In this document: positions 21,242-33,005 of the stretch, in pieces
Numbering within the stretch: position 1 is the first letter of the stretch
Layout of the letters: every line of letters starts with the position of its first letter
NCBI GenBank assembly: GCA_964016985.1
Contig: OZ024823.1
Coordinates: forward strand, 128,269,692 to 128,333,691
DNA from: Anodontia alba
Lineage: Eukaryota > Mollusca > Bivalvia > Lucinida > Lucinidae
Length of the DNA: 64,000 bases
Direction of reading: 5' to 3'
Program-made: the position numbers and the translations under genes
The notes under the pieces: generated by a model
Seen by the model: the letters and a program-made list of their open reading frames with translations, nothing else
Databases searched by the model: none
Told to the model about the DNA's origin: nothing

Positions 21242-22602
21242 TTTTTTTAGCTCACCTGAGCCGAAGATTCAGGATGAGCTATTTTGATCACTTGCCGTCC
21301 GTCGTCCGTCCGTCCATAAACACCTTTGACACCATAAACACATTTGAACCTGAACCCATGGGCCAATTTTCGTCAAATTTCATGTGGAGCCTTCTGTTCA
21401 AGGGGATTGAATTTTGTACAAATGGTCTCGGTCCGTTAATCAAAGGTGGCCGCCATGCCCATATGTAGTAAAAACGCTTAAAAATCCTCTCCAGAACCAA
21501 GAAAGCTTCAAGGCTCAATCTTGGTATATAGCAGCATGGACTCAAGGTCTACCAAGTTTGTTGACCTTTGACCTTTTAACGGCAAGGTCAAGCATTTGTA
21601 TGGGGGAAATATTGAAAAGTAATTTTCTCAAAATGTATTAAAGACTTATGGCTGAAACTTAGAATGAGTGATTAAAATAGTAAAACATTTTAGTTATATT
21701 CAATTTTTTGTCCCTTGGGGATTATCTGCCCTTGCTCCTGGGCTACATACATGTTAGCGTTTTACGGCCCTTTCAAGAATATTTCATTTATATCGAGCCG
21801 ATCGTCCATCAAAGGTGGCCAAAAAAAAAAACGGAGAACCCGTGGAAAAACCACTTGACCATCCACCATCCGTAAGCAGAACTTGGCTTTCCTACTTGTG
21901 ACCCGAGCGAGGCTCGAACAACAGCGGTGAGAAACCTAATGGATTAAGAGGCAACTCTCCTATCCACTAGGCTACGGAAGCCCTCTCTCTCTATAGATTT
22001 TTATAGGGGGTGAGGTGGTGGGGAGGGGAAGTTGAAAAATCTTCTTTTTTTTTTTTTTTTTTTATCTTTTTTCAATATGTATTTAAGACTAATGGCTGAA
22101 ACTTACAATGTATGCTTAAAGTAGTAAAATGTTTCAGTTAGGATAAAACTTTTGCCGCCACTGCCCCCCCCCCACACACACACACACACACTGGGGCTAT
22201 CTTGCCTTGACTGTGCTATATACAGGTACAAAACCATGAAACTTTAAACGTCTTCTTATCTGAAACCACTTGACCAATGTTTACCAGATTTTACATGGGG
22301 CCTTCTGCCGAAGGGATGTTGACACTTTGTTCAAATGGTTCTAGAACAAGGTGGCTGCCATGCCCATATATGTTAAAAACACTTAAAAATCTTTTCCAGT
22401 ACTAAGAAAGCTTTGAGGCTGTAACTTGGTATACAGCGTCGGGGACTCAAGGTCTACCAAGTCTGTTTAAATCATGAAACTAGGATGACCGTTGACCTTT
22501 TAAGGTATGGTCAAATTTGTCTCAGTTGCTGTCACAATACTGGAACACTGTTACATGGCATTTGCAAATATGGAGGTGAGCGAATTGGGCCTCCTGTTTA
22601 TT
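21242..22602 (+). mobile_element. Pearl-like element (P3) with an inserted SINE
   Basis: Left end TTTTTTTAGCTCACCTGAGC with GTCCGTCGTCCGTCCGTCC; right end GGAGGTGAGCGAATTGGGCC. Two diverged core units (about 21330-21700 and 22250-22560) share GGTCTACCAAGT, AAGAAAGCTT and TGACCTTTTAA. The middle is interrupted by a tRNA-like SINE and simple repeats (poly-C/AC at 22165-22190). Confidence 0.65.
21755..21990 (-). mobile_element. tRNA-derived SINE (second family)
   Basis: Read on the minus strand, the head GCTTCCGTAGCCTAGTGGAT has a tRNA A-box, and TTGTTCGAGCCTCGCTCGG a B-box (GTTCGAGCC). The tail side is AAATATTCTTGAAAGGGCCG. The extra length and missing acceptor-stem pairing argue against a functional tRNA. 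Confidence 0.6.
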
Positions 22603-22699
22603 TTTTATTTTTTTTTTTTTTCTCAAAAAAAAAAAGACAACATCTCATGAGAGTCGTCTGCTAGGTCCATAATTCATACGAAATGATGACTTTTTTCTT

Positions 22700-22822
22700 T
22701 GAAACACATACACACACACACACACACGCACGCACGCACGCTCGCGCGCGCGGGCGCGCGCGCGAAATCTTTGAAACACACACACACACACACGCTCGCG
22801 AGCGCGGGCGCGCGCGCGAAAA
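22700..22822 (+). repeat. Alternating CA/CG tracts, duplicated
   Basis: Two consecutive blocks (22700-22766 and 22770-22822), each TTTGAAACACACAC..., then CGCACGCTCGCG-like and GGGCGCGCGCGCGAAA. Strong alternating purine-pyrimidine runs able to adopt Z-DNA. Confidence 0.9.
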
Positions 22823-22885
22823 ATCAGAAACAGAATGCCAAATACTAGAAAATGAAATGGTGCTGTAATGATTAAATTTGCGACC

Positions 22886-23088
22886 TCAGAAAGCATACCT
22901 TTGGACATACGCATCCAGCGAAGACACAGACCAGCCTGCGCATCATAGTCGCGCCGCAGTCGGATCATAATATTTACGGGGCGCATTTTTGATAGCCAAG
23001 GATGCAAAATTTCTTTCTGTGGACAGCGAAGAATATGATCAGTCTGCGTGGATGCGCAGGCAGATTTGAGTCTTCGTTAGGCGCATAA
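22886..23088 (+). repeat. Degenerate inverted-repeat element (family N-like)
   Basis: Contains GCATCCAGCGAAGACACAGA, CCAGCCTGCGCATC and GTGGATGCGCAGGCAGAT, the same motif set as 34209-34434 and 43391-43611. Confidence 0.4.
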
Positions 23089-23625
23089 ATGAAAGAAGGG
23101 TCGTTGTCTCACGTTACGGCTCAACTACTGACCCAAACGACAAATGTTACACGTTTTTGCTGTTGTAATAAAAATATCTGTATGTATTAGTCCATTATTT
23201 CTTGCATTTATACTTTATATTGGGGAAGAAAAAATTAACGTTCAACATGCTAGTAAAAAAATTAGCAGACAACATAAGGAAGTGTTATTCTATTTTTTCT
23301 CAGAAAGTAGGCTTTGTTATTTCATGCAAATTGTCTCCTTACGAGTCGTTCCTTTACGTGTTTTAATCGATGAATGTTAGCTGACCATGATTTAGCATGG
23401 AATTCCCATGTTAACATTGAAAGGAGGTCGGATGTTATCCTAGGTTTCCCGCCCAATTTTTGAAAGCTTCTGACAGCTTCGAAGATATGCAAGTATAAGA
23501 TTGGTTGCATATTTCTTGACAATAGACCTACGTCGAATGCAATTGCAAGTGTTATCTTCCAGATGTGACGTGACGCACAAGTAGAAAAAAATCCGTGTCT
23601 AAGGGGAAGGGGGTCGGTTATTTTC

Positions 23626-23661
<36 letters not shown>

Positions 23662-24739
23662 CAAAAATTGAAACTTTTATCGTGGGTTTTCAAGCTACTA
23701 TGTTATGCTTATAACAGCCTCAAATTTCGGCAAAATGACTTTTATGCACAAATCACTGGCGCATTATATCTGTTAATTTTACAACAACAGTTACACTGTC
23801 CATCACTAATGCATACTATAGGACGGGCTCTAGTACTCATTCTTTGCTAACCCTAGCATCGGAAAGATATACGATTTATTTCGATATAGGAAGAAAGCCT
23901 GGAGATGTCTATATAAAACAACCGTATAGCAGATATGCATACATTGCTATGGAGGCCCAGTTGATACGTAACAATTTTTAAGTATACAAAATCTTGTGTA
24001 TTCAGATTAAATCACAAAAAGAAAAGAAAAACGTTCATAACAGAAAGCAGAATAATTATTATGCAAACATGACGTCATTAGGGACACCCGGTTATTTTTC
24101 ACATTTTCCTGCATGACATAAATTTTTAAATTTTGCGTGCAAACTGCGTTTTGAATAAACCTTCTATCGTTTCCTATAGCCTGTATAAGAAGGTATACAA
24201 AAATGGATAAACACCAACCAATGTTCGACTTTTCGTCCAGAATGGTCGTTAAAATATACCTCTAAAAACTCGTTTGATTGCAAATTTTATGATATCACTT
24301 TGAATGATACATTCTAAAATTTACCAGACATCTTTCGGGCGTTCGTGCTTATGTCTTTTTTTTTTTTTTTTTATCTCAATAAAAATATTCGTAAAAAACC
24401 TGTATTATACTTATGTAAAATTTCTTAATATCCATAATTTCAAAACCTTTGTTGACGAACTATACTTTGTAAGAATGTATGAAATTCAAACAAAATATTC
24501 GACGAAATTTCCGCAAATTAAATTTTTTGTCAACTTTCATAAAATGTGTACTATACGCGTAATAGAACTTACAGTTGCTTGGCAAAACTCTAAACCAGTA
24601 CCATGCAAAATGCATGCGTTTCTCCAAAATGCAATTTGTTTCGCATTGCTATACAGCGGTTTTAAATGAACCAATATCCAAGCTTTATAGCTACAAAAAT
24701 TCAGCCGTATATCTTTCCAATGCTAAGGTTACTTTTTTT

Positions 24740-24771
<32 letters not shown>

Positions 24772-25027
24772 CTTGAAGGTATAGGAATTGAGAAACCCGG
24801 CTAATATAAGCAAGGTTACACCTGTTATTGATAAAGAGGACAGCTCTATATATCACTGTTCATTCAGGTATAACAGGCTGTAGGTACGGTTATGGTCATG
24901 TTCAGTTGCGCAAAAAAGTGTGCTAAACTAAAAACAGCCCTTGTTATATGACTACCAGTAAAGGCTTTCTCTACTTGTCTGAAACTGGCTGTAACAGATT
25001 TTTACAAGTCCAAATGTTTGCTACAAT
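23089..25027. other. AT-rich region with long T homopolymers
   Basis: T runs at about 23627-23661, 24358-24372 and 24734-24771. No splice-bounded open frame or repeat element is supported. Confidence 0.6.
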
Positions 25028-25285
25028 AAAGTGCTGCTGGCAATAAATGGTCTGGCTAAGCTCAAGGATGGGTCCACATCACCTTTGTCACTGCTGTCAG
25101 ACAGATAAAAAAAAAGTCACATAACAAATAGCCTGGCTAGGGCAAATGACCGGCCAACATCACTTTTGTCACTGCTGTCAGCCGCTAAAAGCAGTCACAT
25201 AACAAATAGCCTGGCTAAGGTCAAGGATTGGTCAACACTGCTTTTGTCACTGCTGCCAGACAACTAAAAATAGTCATATAACAAA
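25028..25285 (+). repeat. About 107-bp tandem repeat, three units
   Basis: Units share AATAGCCTGGCTAAGGTCAA, CTTTTGTCACTGCTGTCAG and AGTCACATAACAAA. Confidence 0.85.
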
Positions 25286-25599
25286 AGAATTGGTACATTC
25301 TTTTGAGTTTTACATCAGGATTTGTCAAATCCCAAATGTGATATTCACCTCGGCTTCGCCTCGTTGCACATCAGTTTCCCAGGTTGATAAATCCTGATGT
25401 TAACCTCAATAGAATGCATCAATTGCATAGTGTAGCCTACTGATACAGTATAGGTCCAAACCCTTGGTAGTAGACAGAGACATAGAAGATTTATTTTGTG
25501 TTGAATCGTCCTCTTCTTCCGCAAAGTGGTCAGGATTCTTCCAAGAACATATTTTTGATCAGCAAAGAGGGAAAGAGACGGCCAATTCCTTCCAAGACT

Positions 25600-25800
25600 A
25601 GCCTTGTACTGCTGAACCCGGATATACCCTGCCTTTGCAAACAGTGTAGATCCAGTTCGGTTGGCTTCTAAAGCCAATCGATCTGGGATTTGCACTGTTT
25701 GTCATTAAGTATGTGAATTTATATCAACAGCCTGGATCAATGAATCTGATTGGCTGACAATTAGAAGTAGGCGTGGCAATTTAATCAGCATGACAATGAT
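25600..25800 (-). mobile_element. TTAA-type MITE (family K), copy 3, eroded
   Basis: CCTTGTACTGCTGAACCCGG to GGCAATTTAATCAGCATGAC with the hairpin AACAGTGTAGATCCAGTTCG...GATCTGGGATTTGCACTGTT. Confidence 0.6.
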
Positions 25801-26139
25801 AAAAACATGATTAAAACTTTTCAAAATAAATAAATAAATAAATAGAGATAAGAGAAAAGTCCAGGGAGTGCCACAATCATAAACCGTATCCCTTCCTAGA
25901 CACCAAGAGGAATAGAAAACAGACAAAACCAAACAAACGCAAATCGAACGAACGTACAAAAAGCACTAACATTAGCTCTCTCTTCCCCAAGCGAGGTAAT
26001 CGTAATGCTAAAAGGACTGAAAACGCGATGCTTAAAGGATCGAAAAACACAAGAGCAAAATAGCACAAGATAAAACATCCAATACAGGGACTAACGCCTT
26101 AGCTGGGTCCCGATGCTACTCTTAATACAGAAATACATA

Positions 26140-26345
26140 AATAAATCGTTTTTTTTTTTTTTTTTTTGTTTTTTTTTTTGTTTGTTTGATTTTTTTAGAC
26201 CTACTTCGGTGTTCTGTCTTGGTAATTGTTATGAACAAATTCAGCAGTTTGTCTTTTTAGTTTGTCCTTGTACCTCGGTGTTCTGTATTGGTAATTGTTA
26301 TGGATTTATTGAGCTGCTTGTCTTTGTAGTTTATTTATGTCTTCA
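26140..26345 (+). repeat. T-rich tract and 76-bp tandem duplication
   Basis: T runs at 26149-26185, then two copies of TCGGTGTTCTGT-TTGGTAATTGTTATG...TGTCTTTNTAGTTT (about 26206-26340). Confidence 0.75.
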
Positions 26346-27068
26346 GTAGATGATGGGTCCCACATCGATGAGGATTAGTCCAAGGTAGGCCTCACTAGAG
26401 ATGTGTAGGTAGCACTTTTTACTTGCATGGTGCACTCGCTCAGGTTCCCTTCAAGAAGCGTCTACATGCTTGTGCCAAATGAGGTTATTGCTAAGGTGTA
26501 CGTGGAGATTTTTCCCATGGCCACTACTTCCAAAGTGTGTCCGTAGAGTTTGTAAGTGGATTGTCCCTCAAAGCTCTGTTGAAGTTTATTCTGATGACCT
26601 GACACTTCTCGAGATAAAACTTTATTTGTCACTTTGTCTCCCATTCTTCTAGTTCATCTTATATCTCATCTAGATACTCTTGTAGTTTTCTGGCGTCCTC
26701 TGTTCTGACGAATCTGTACAAGAGACGGTCATCTGCAAAGATGCGTGTGGTCGACAGCTTCTGGCAGGTCGATAGTGAAGGCAAAAAACAGAAGAGGGCC
26801 TAAGACTTTGCCCTGTGGAACCCCGAGATTACATCAGCTTGTGATGAACAGTCCCCATCCAAGATCACCTGCTGTGTTCTTTGATCCGGGGAGGATTCTA
26901 CCAGTTTGAGCATTTGGCCTCTGACTGTATAGTTACAGCGTTTGTAGAGTAGTCGTTGATGCAGGACTTTGTCAAATGCCTTGGCAAAGTCCAGCAAAAT
27001 GACATCGACCTGGTCTCTTCCTGAGCGTAATTTGCTTGCAATTCCTTGGATGGTTGTCTCTAGTTAGG
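26345..27068 (-). pseudogene. Non-LTR retrotransposon reverse transcriptase fragment (a)
   Basis: Minus-strand frames read TTIQGIASKLRSGRDQVDVI, LLDFAKAFDKVLHQRLLYK (RT motif with catalytic Asp), VISG then VLGPLLFF, RIFADDRLLYRFVRT (FADD catalytic box), EEWETK, KCQVIRI, and near the end ECTMQVKSATYTSLVRPTLD and MWDPSS. This order (palm, FADD box, C-terminal SLVRP region) fits jockey/CR1-type LINEs. Stops and frameshifts break it several times, and the endonuclease is absent. It lies end-to-end with a second, different RT fragment on the same strand. Confidence 0.85.
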
Positions 27069-27074
27069 TAACAC

Positions 27075-27665
27075 AGGGCCATCTTTAATAAAAACCATGC
27101 CGCTTGACTCTGTAAACTTTTAATATTGTCATGTGTTTTCTTGCTAATGCAGATGGTCTGTTTGTCAGGATTTGACTTCATAAAATTGTTTGCAACCATG
27201 TTATAAGATTGACACTTTCTTTTTCTAAAACAGATTTTAAAATATTAACCTCTTCATGATTACAGATAAAATGTTGTCATCATCATAATTGTATAAAATA
27301 CTCTGAATACTGAAATAAAATATGTCATTGATAAAAACATAAAATAATAAAAGAAGTCCCAGGATAGATCCCTGAGGGACATTTTTTTTTTTTTTAAAAA
27401 AATTCTCCCAAAAGCTGGTATGATATCCCAGTCTAAACTGCTGGCTACTTTCACTGAGGTAGCTGTCCAATTTAACCGCCTCCTCTAAGAGTCCATATGC
27501 ACTTAATTTTGCAATTAAGAGCCCATGAGGGAGGCAGGCAAATGCCTTGGACAGGTGCTTGAGAAAGGCTGCTACACATTTCTGGTTGTCCAGTGCCTTC
27601 CACCAGTCTTCCAAATGTCTCAGCAGAGCAGACTGGCATCCACGTCCCTTTTTGAACGTTGAAAC
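27075..27665 (-). pseudogene. Reverse transcriptase fragment (b), palm region
   Basis: Frames give RGCQSALLRHLEDWWKALDN, CVAAFLKHLSKAFACLPHGL, AKLSAYGLLEEAVKL, NVPQGSILGLLL and INDIFYFS (VPQG and IND motifs), YNYDDDN at the catalytic box, and downstream MKSNPDKQTICISKKTHDNI. The upstream fingers lie at 29603-29745; a nested MITE/Tc1 insertion separates the two parts. Frameshifts and a Gly-Pro to Leu-Leu change show decay. Confidence 0.8.
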
Positions 27666-27837
27666 TACAGTCGAACCTCGTTATCTCGAACTCGCTTATT
27701 ACGAATTACCGCTTATCTCGAAGTGAAAATCTGGTCCCTGTTTTAACATGAAACTGTGACAACAGGTGACAAAATAATGTGGAAAAGAGGAGAAATTGCT
27801 CCTAAGGAGCAATTTCTCCTCTTTTCCACATTATTAT

Positions 27838-29430
27838 ATACTGAAAGGAAAAAGAAACGCAGGGTAAATTTTATTCCTAAATTTCATTCAAGTTTGAAAA
27901 AGTTTGTTAAATATTTTACTATGATTACAAAACGGTGCATGTATGGAACAAAAGTTCCAAATTTCATTGGTTTGTGATCAACAAGTCTCGAGTTATTGAA
28001 GTTCATTGGTAGCTACCCCCAAAACCTTGAAATCAAAATCAAACTGAAAATCAATATCGGGTGTGCCCCTCTCTTGCTGCCGTTGCTGCCCTGATTCTCC
28101 TTTGGATAGAGTTAAACAAAGCATTGACAGTTCGCATCGGGATGTTATTCCATTCATCGAACAACGCATTCCTTAGTTGTGCGAGAGTTGCGGGGGGATT
28201 TCGGCGCTTCCTAGCCCTTCTGTCCAGCTCAACCCACATGTGCTCTATTGGGGTCAAATCTGGACTGTACAGTGGCCATGCTAGTGGTGCGATGTTATTG
28301 TTTGCCAGGAAATCCTGACAAACTCGGGCAACATGTGGTCGGGCATTGTCCTGCTGCAGAATCAGATTACGTTGTTGCACAAGCGGGACTGCAACAGGAC
28401 GCAAGATCTCATCCCTATACCTTACTGCGGTCATATTGCCCGCAACAATAATCAACTGTGATTTTATCTCGTGAGCAATGCATTCCCAGACCATAACGGA
28501 GCCACCCTCAAACCGATCCCGTTCGACAACACAAGCGTCGGCAAAGCGTTCTCCGCGACTTTGGTACACACGACGTCGACCATCTGCGCGATAGAGAGTG
28601 AACCTAGACTCGTCCGTAAAAAGAACTCGTCTCCACTGCCTCATCGGAAATAGCCTGGGCGCATGCGCCGTCAACCACGCCATACGACGCAACCTACGTG
28701 CCTGGGTCAGAGGCAGACCAACGTATGGACGACGAGCTCGAAGACCAATCTCACGCAATCGACTTCCAACAGTCTTCGGAGAAATTTGTCGATTATGCGT
28801 ACCTACTGTATTAAGGGCAGTTTCGGTAGCAGTGAGATGACGATTCCGCAAATGTGCCAGAGGATTGTCCTGTCTTGACGTCGCGACGTCACGCGTGGAC
28901 GCCCAGACCGCGGTCGGTCTGCTAAATGCCCTGTCTCCCTTAAACGTCTAATAAGACGTTCAATTGATGAGACGTTAACCCCAAAATGATTGGCAACTTG
29001 CTGTTGCCTCTGACCCTGCATCAGCAACGCAATTGCCCTACCCCTCTGAACATCAGTCAATCGTACCATGATTGAAAACACATTCAAAGTAGCGTAAAAA
29101 TGAAAAGAAAAATCGGTAAAAGAATCGAAGAGCGTTGTGTATCGTTGAAGTGTACCAAATGGTGTGAGGAAATCTTGTGCTGAAGGTTTAAACATGCTTG
29201 TTTTGCACGAAATTTTGGCTTTCCGTATTGTCCGTGCAATGCATTGTGTAGTGCACGGTTGAATGATTTCACACACTGGGTAGATAGCACATCGACCAAA
29301 GACTCGTATACTCGCGGTTCACATTCACAGGACAATCTGTAAAAGTGTATGGCTATAGTAAACACCGTAAAAAATGGTTAAAATAAGAAGGAAAAAACTC
29401 TACCCTGCGCTTCTTTTGTCTTTCAGTATA
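27838..29430 (-). mobile_element. Tc1-like transposon
   Basis: Terminal inverted repeats: ATACTGAAAGGAAAAAG-AAACGCAGGGTA at the left, and on the other strand ATACTGAAAGACAAAAG-AAGCGCAGGGTA at the right (ending about 29400-29430). TATATA tracts on both sides obscure the exact TA duplication. About 1.6 kb, the usual Tc1 size. Confidence 0.85.
28051..29069 (-). pseudogene. Tc1 transposase with one frameshift (DD34E)
   Basis: A DDE transposase of the Tc1 group, catalysing cut-and-paste movement into TA sites. The N-terminus reads MVRLTDVQRGRAIALLMQGQ, a paired-like helix-turn-helix with ERLIRRLRETG, then GRPRVTSRRQDR. The frame shifts by one base near 28865-28885; the second frame carries LRNRHLTATETALNT and SRLREIGLRARRPYVGLPLT. 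All three catalytic residues survive: FTDESRF, LQQDNARPH and YSPDLTPIEH, with 34 residues between the second Asp and the Glu. The C-terminus EGHTRY-stop looks natural. With one visible lesion this is the least decayed transposase in the window. The call depends on the sequence being accurate at that point. Confidence 0.92.
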
Positions 29431-29602
29431 TATATATATATATATTTCTAACTTCAGGAGTCAAATTACATATTCATTTGTTAAATGTGGTTGTTCAATT
29501 TATTGTTTTCCTAACTCTCTCAACTCTGATATGACGAGGTACGGATATCTCGAAGTGTTTCAGTGAGTCCCTTGGAATTCGAGATAACGAGAGTCGACTG
29601 TA

Positions 29603-29745
29603 TATTCAAGGTACTCAGACAACTGGGCAGACATATTTCTCTCATAGGTTTTAGAGATGATGGATAGCAGACTTACAAGACGAAAGTTTGCTTTATCTAA
29701 GGGGTCCTTTTTCTTGTACAAAGGTAATACTTCGGTACTCTTGTC
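29603..29745 (-). pseudogene. Reverse transcriptase fragment (b), fingers region
   Basis: One frame reads LPLYKKKDPLDKANFRLVSL then LSIISKTYERNMSAQLSEYLEY, the conserved RT segment just upstream of the part at 27665. The coding sequence is separated only by the nested family E element. Confidence 0.75.
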
Positions 29746-29854
29746 CTAAACGAAATGTTTACAGTCTGTATGTGGTGTTAATGAGAGTTGTAATAGCACC
29801 ACTAACAACAGAGGCACAGGCAATGGTGTGATCACAAACGTGTATTCAATTACC

Positions 29855-30062
29855 TAGGCCAGAACAGCATACTTACTGCGTTTCAGTCAGATTTTGTCCC
29901 TGGCGATTCCATTCGACAACTTACCACCTAATTCATACTAAAGTGCCTTGCGGAGCTGTCGACAGCGTGAAAGAGGTCAGTGATGTTTGTCGCAGCAAGC
30001 AGGGTATCTGACAGAGTGTTGCTTACAGATCTGCTTCACAGACTTGCTCTAACCAACTTATG
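29855..30062 (+). pseudogene. Third reverse transcriptase fragment, plus strand
   Basis: Plus-strand frames give QNSILTAFQSDFVPGDS, RQLTT and, after stops, LTDLLHRLALTNLC, resembling the region before RT motif A of a jockey-like LINE. Short and decayed. Confidence 0.5.
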
Positions 30063-30140
30063 TGATTATAGGTTATGTTCGGTGATTTTTGCATTTCGTA
30101 CAAACAGATTTCTTGGGATAGCCTATCCTTCCTGAGCCAC

Positions 30141-30424
30141 CATTACGAAAGCATGCCTATTCAAATATACTGAAAATTTTACCAGCAAAAAAATTAAAAA
30201 TGTGAGATAAAAAATTCTGATATTTTTCATATTTCTGCACAAAACATAGATTGTGGGTACTCGTTAGAACCGCCTCGACGAGGCTGTTCTAACGAGTACC
30301 CACAATCTATGTTTTTGTGCAGAAATAAGAAAAATAATGTATACCCTTGTAAACCCCAGTTTTACTATATAAAATTGGGGTTTAAGAGGGTCAAATTACA
30401 GTATATAGGCATGTTTTGGTGATG
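30141..30424 (+). mobile_element. Family A MITE, copy 7
   Basis: CATTACGAAAGCATGCC to TGTTTTGGTGATG; palindrome about 30258-30300. Flanked by C on both sides. Confidence 0.9.
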
Positions 30425-30963
30425 CCAAAAGAAGGAAAGAACCATGACAAACGTCACAAATGACACCAATGACGTACAAAGAAGTAATGCAACATATGCG
30501 ACCAGCAAAGGTTCAGTCGAGCCTGTGCATAGGCATAAACAGAGACCTTGAAGAAGTTTCAGGCATGTTTGTAGCCTAAATAGGGGACTGCTCATGCACA
30601 TTTTATTAACATCAAACCGGTACGGACAAAGAAGAACTGTAAGCGATTGAAAATACACCCAGATACTTCCTCTGCAAACCTCTGTAAAGTTTTTAGTACC
30701 AGAGTAAGCAGGAGGGTTTCTCTCCTAGTGTTAGACGTCCTCCATTTCTTGATTATTCATGTCCGTGTAGCCTTCCTACTAACCAAAACTCTTAAAACGC
30801 TTGCAAAGGACAAAAACCTAGCTACAAGGGCAAATAATTACTCAGGAGCAAATCATCACAAAAGGTCAAATCAACACAAAAGTGATGATTGCCCTCTCCT
30901 CCACCCCTCCACACCCCAACCCTTTCCCCCAACATAACACTTCTGATTTTTCAAAAGTGATGA
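30425..30963. other. No recognised feature
   Basis: No splice-bounded exon and no assignable repeat. Confidence 0.5.
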
Positions 30964-31218
30964 CATTACGAAAACACTCCTATTCAAATATATTGAAAAT
31001 TTTACGACCAAAAAAAGGAAAATTTTCAGATAATATTTTTCATAATACTGCTCAAAACATAGATTGTGTGTACTCTTTAGAACCGCCTCGGTGAGGCGGT
31101 TCTAACAGGTACCCACAATCTATGTTTTGAGCAGAAATATGAAATATAATGTATACCCCAGTTTTACTATATAAAAGTGGGGTTTAAGGGGGTCAAAATT
31201 AGGTGTGTTTTCGTGATG
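30964..31218 (+). mobile_element. Family A MITE, copy 8
   Basis: CATTACGAAAACACTCC to TGTTTTCGTGATG; palindrome GAACCGCCTCGGTGAGGCGG. Both flanks A. Slightly shortened before CCCCAGTTTTAC. Confidence 0.9.
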
Positions 31219-31358
31219 ATGATTTGGTTTTTTACGTATTTTAATATTCTGTAAGTCATACATGTATCGGACGATGGAACGATGCTAATGAATGGCTTTG
31301 TGCAATGGAGCGATGTACTGCCATGAGCTGAATTCTGCCTCTCGCTGGATTCGAACCC

Positions 31359-31635
31359 CATCACGAAAACATACCTATATAATTTTGACTCCCTTGAACC
31401 CTACTTTTATATAGTAAAACTGGGGTTTACAGGGGTATATATTATTCTTCTTATTTCTGCTCAAAACATAGATTGTGTGTACTCGTTAGAACCACCTGAC
31501 CGAGGCGGTTCTAACGAGTACCCACGATCTATGTTTTGAGCAGTTATAAAAAAAATCATCAGAAATTTTATCTGAAAACTCTGTTTTTTGGTAATGAAAT
31601 TTTCAATATATTTGAATAGGCGTGTTTTTGTAATG
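31359..31635 (-). mobile_element. Family A MITE, copy 9
   Basis: Reverse orientation: CATCACGAAAACATACC to GTGTTTTTGTAATG. Palindrome about 31481-31526. Both flanks C. It lies 140 bp from copy 8, inverted relative to it. Confidence 0.9.
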
Positions 31636-32023
31636 CGTTTATTACTACGCAGCCTGTGTGAATAAAATCAATGTATGCTTGTTTGTAGCAAAATACGATT
31701 ATATCCTATATGTCTTAATTATAGCATGGTTTTGTGCATGTACGATGCGATAAGGTACGCGCGCCAGCGAATGCATTATCGCACGTACATGCACAGAACA
31801 ATGTATAACTGATTTATCACATTTGCATGCATGTATATCCTCTACATCGTAAGATATTTCATGCTGAATGTTGGCAATTTTGTCTTCTATTGATAATTAT
31901 TGAAATCATTTATAACGCTGCTCTCTAATTTGAAGTCACATGAGACGGGTTTACAATTAAACACTATGCTATCGCGTACAAGTAACTGTATTCTTCTGTA
32001 TTAATCTACAACCACGTAAATTC

Positions 32024-32205
32024 AGCAGACAACAAATTGATCGTATTTTTACTCATTTTCCCCCAGAAAACAGGATTGACATTTCATGCAAATTGTTTCC
32101 ATCTCCATTGGAGACACTTTGCATGAAATGCCAAATCCTGTTTCTTGGGAAAAATAAGAAAACTGTTTCAACTTGTCGTCTGCTGAAAATTTAACCCAGA
32201 GTGCT
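32024..32205 (+). repeat. Palindromic repeat related to family I
   Basis: Inverted arms ACAGGATTGACATTTCATGC...GCATGAAATGCCAAATCCTG (about 32070-32143) flanked by GCAGACAACAAATTG and TTGTCGTCTGCTGAAAATTT. Similar to 20840-20948. Confidence 0.6.
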
Positions 32206-32710
32206 AAGGTTAAAATCAATTACTAATCTCCTTTCATTAAAACAAAGGTGGCGTGTACTTACAATACGGAGACAACGGAGACACAAACGGGCCACTCCGA
32301 ATAAAAAAACGAAGTTATCACATGGGGGAGCTGCGCACACCAAGAGCAGCCTGCGCATTCGCACAGTCATCAGGATCTACACTGATCACTCATATATTGT
32401 ATCGACTTTATAGATTCTATCATCGAACGGCGTAGACGCAGATTCAATTTCGCGGACGCACTGGCTGTTCGGGTTGCATATGATATTAGGTGGCTTTCTA
32501 TTCGGAATGTTCAAACAATGCAGTGCCCAAACAATACACGATAATCTCAACGGCACGATGCCCATCGAAAAACGATCTCCCAACACACGCAAAATATGGA
32601 TTCAGATTATCCTTTACATCCACAGACTGACCAGGGCCTTTTATTACCTCTCCTTGACACTACAAAATCCAAAGTTTCTGCAAGGGGCGGCGCGGGTTGT
32701 TCATACCCAA

Positions 32711-32934
32711 TTTACCGTATGTATTCGGATAGACAGGCCTGAGCAAACAGTGTAGACCCAGATGAGACGCCGCAGAACGCGGCGTCTCATCAGGGTCTAT
32801 ACTGTTTGCCACTCATCCAGCAATTTTTAGACACAGCATCGGGTTGTAAATTGAACTTGTTCAAATTCTAGAACAAGTATGGTAAGGAGTCGAGGTGCTC
32901 GAATACTAAGGGTAAATACGGTATACCATATGGC
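32711..32934 (+). mobile_element. Family M MITE, copy 1
   Basis: Ends TTACCGTATGTATTCGGATA and ACTAAGGGTAAATACGGTAT, with the hairpin AGACGCCGCAGAACGCGGCG set in AAACAGTGTAGACCC...GGGTCTATACTGTTTGCC. Confidence 0.75.
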
Positions 32935-33005
32935 TTGTTTGGATGTGTCCCGGCTCCTTTTGATCATTTTAAATATCGATGAATATATGTATACATTTAC
33001 AAAAC

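Larger units (their letters stand above)
27668..29600 (+). mobile_element. pogo-like MITE (family E) containing a Tc1 element
   Basis: Left end CAGTCGAACCTCGTTATCTC after TA (27666-27667); right end CGAGAGTCGACTG before TA (29601-29602). The left half includes the full central palindrome (about 27772-27836), and the right half resumes TTTCTAACTTCAGGAGTC. The interruption is the Tc1 element at about 27838-29430. Confidence 0.85.

Noticed and set aside
21890..21985. tRNA gene on the minus strand
   Set aside because: A and B boxes are present, but the body is too long and no acceptor or anticodon stems close properly. It continues into a SINE body.
25345..25695. 116-residue minus frame
   Set aside because: Spans a family K MITE hairpin and shows no domain or splice signals.
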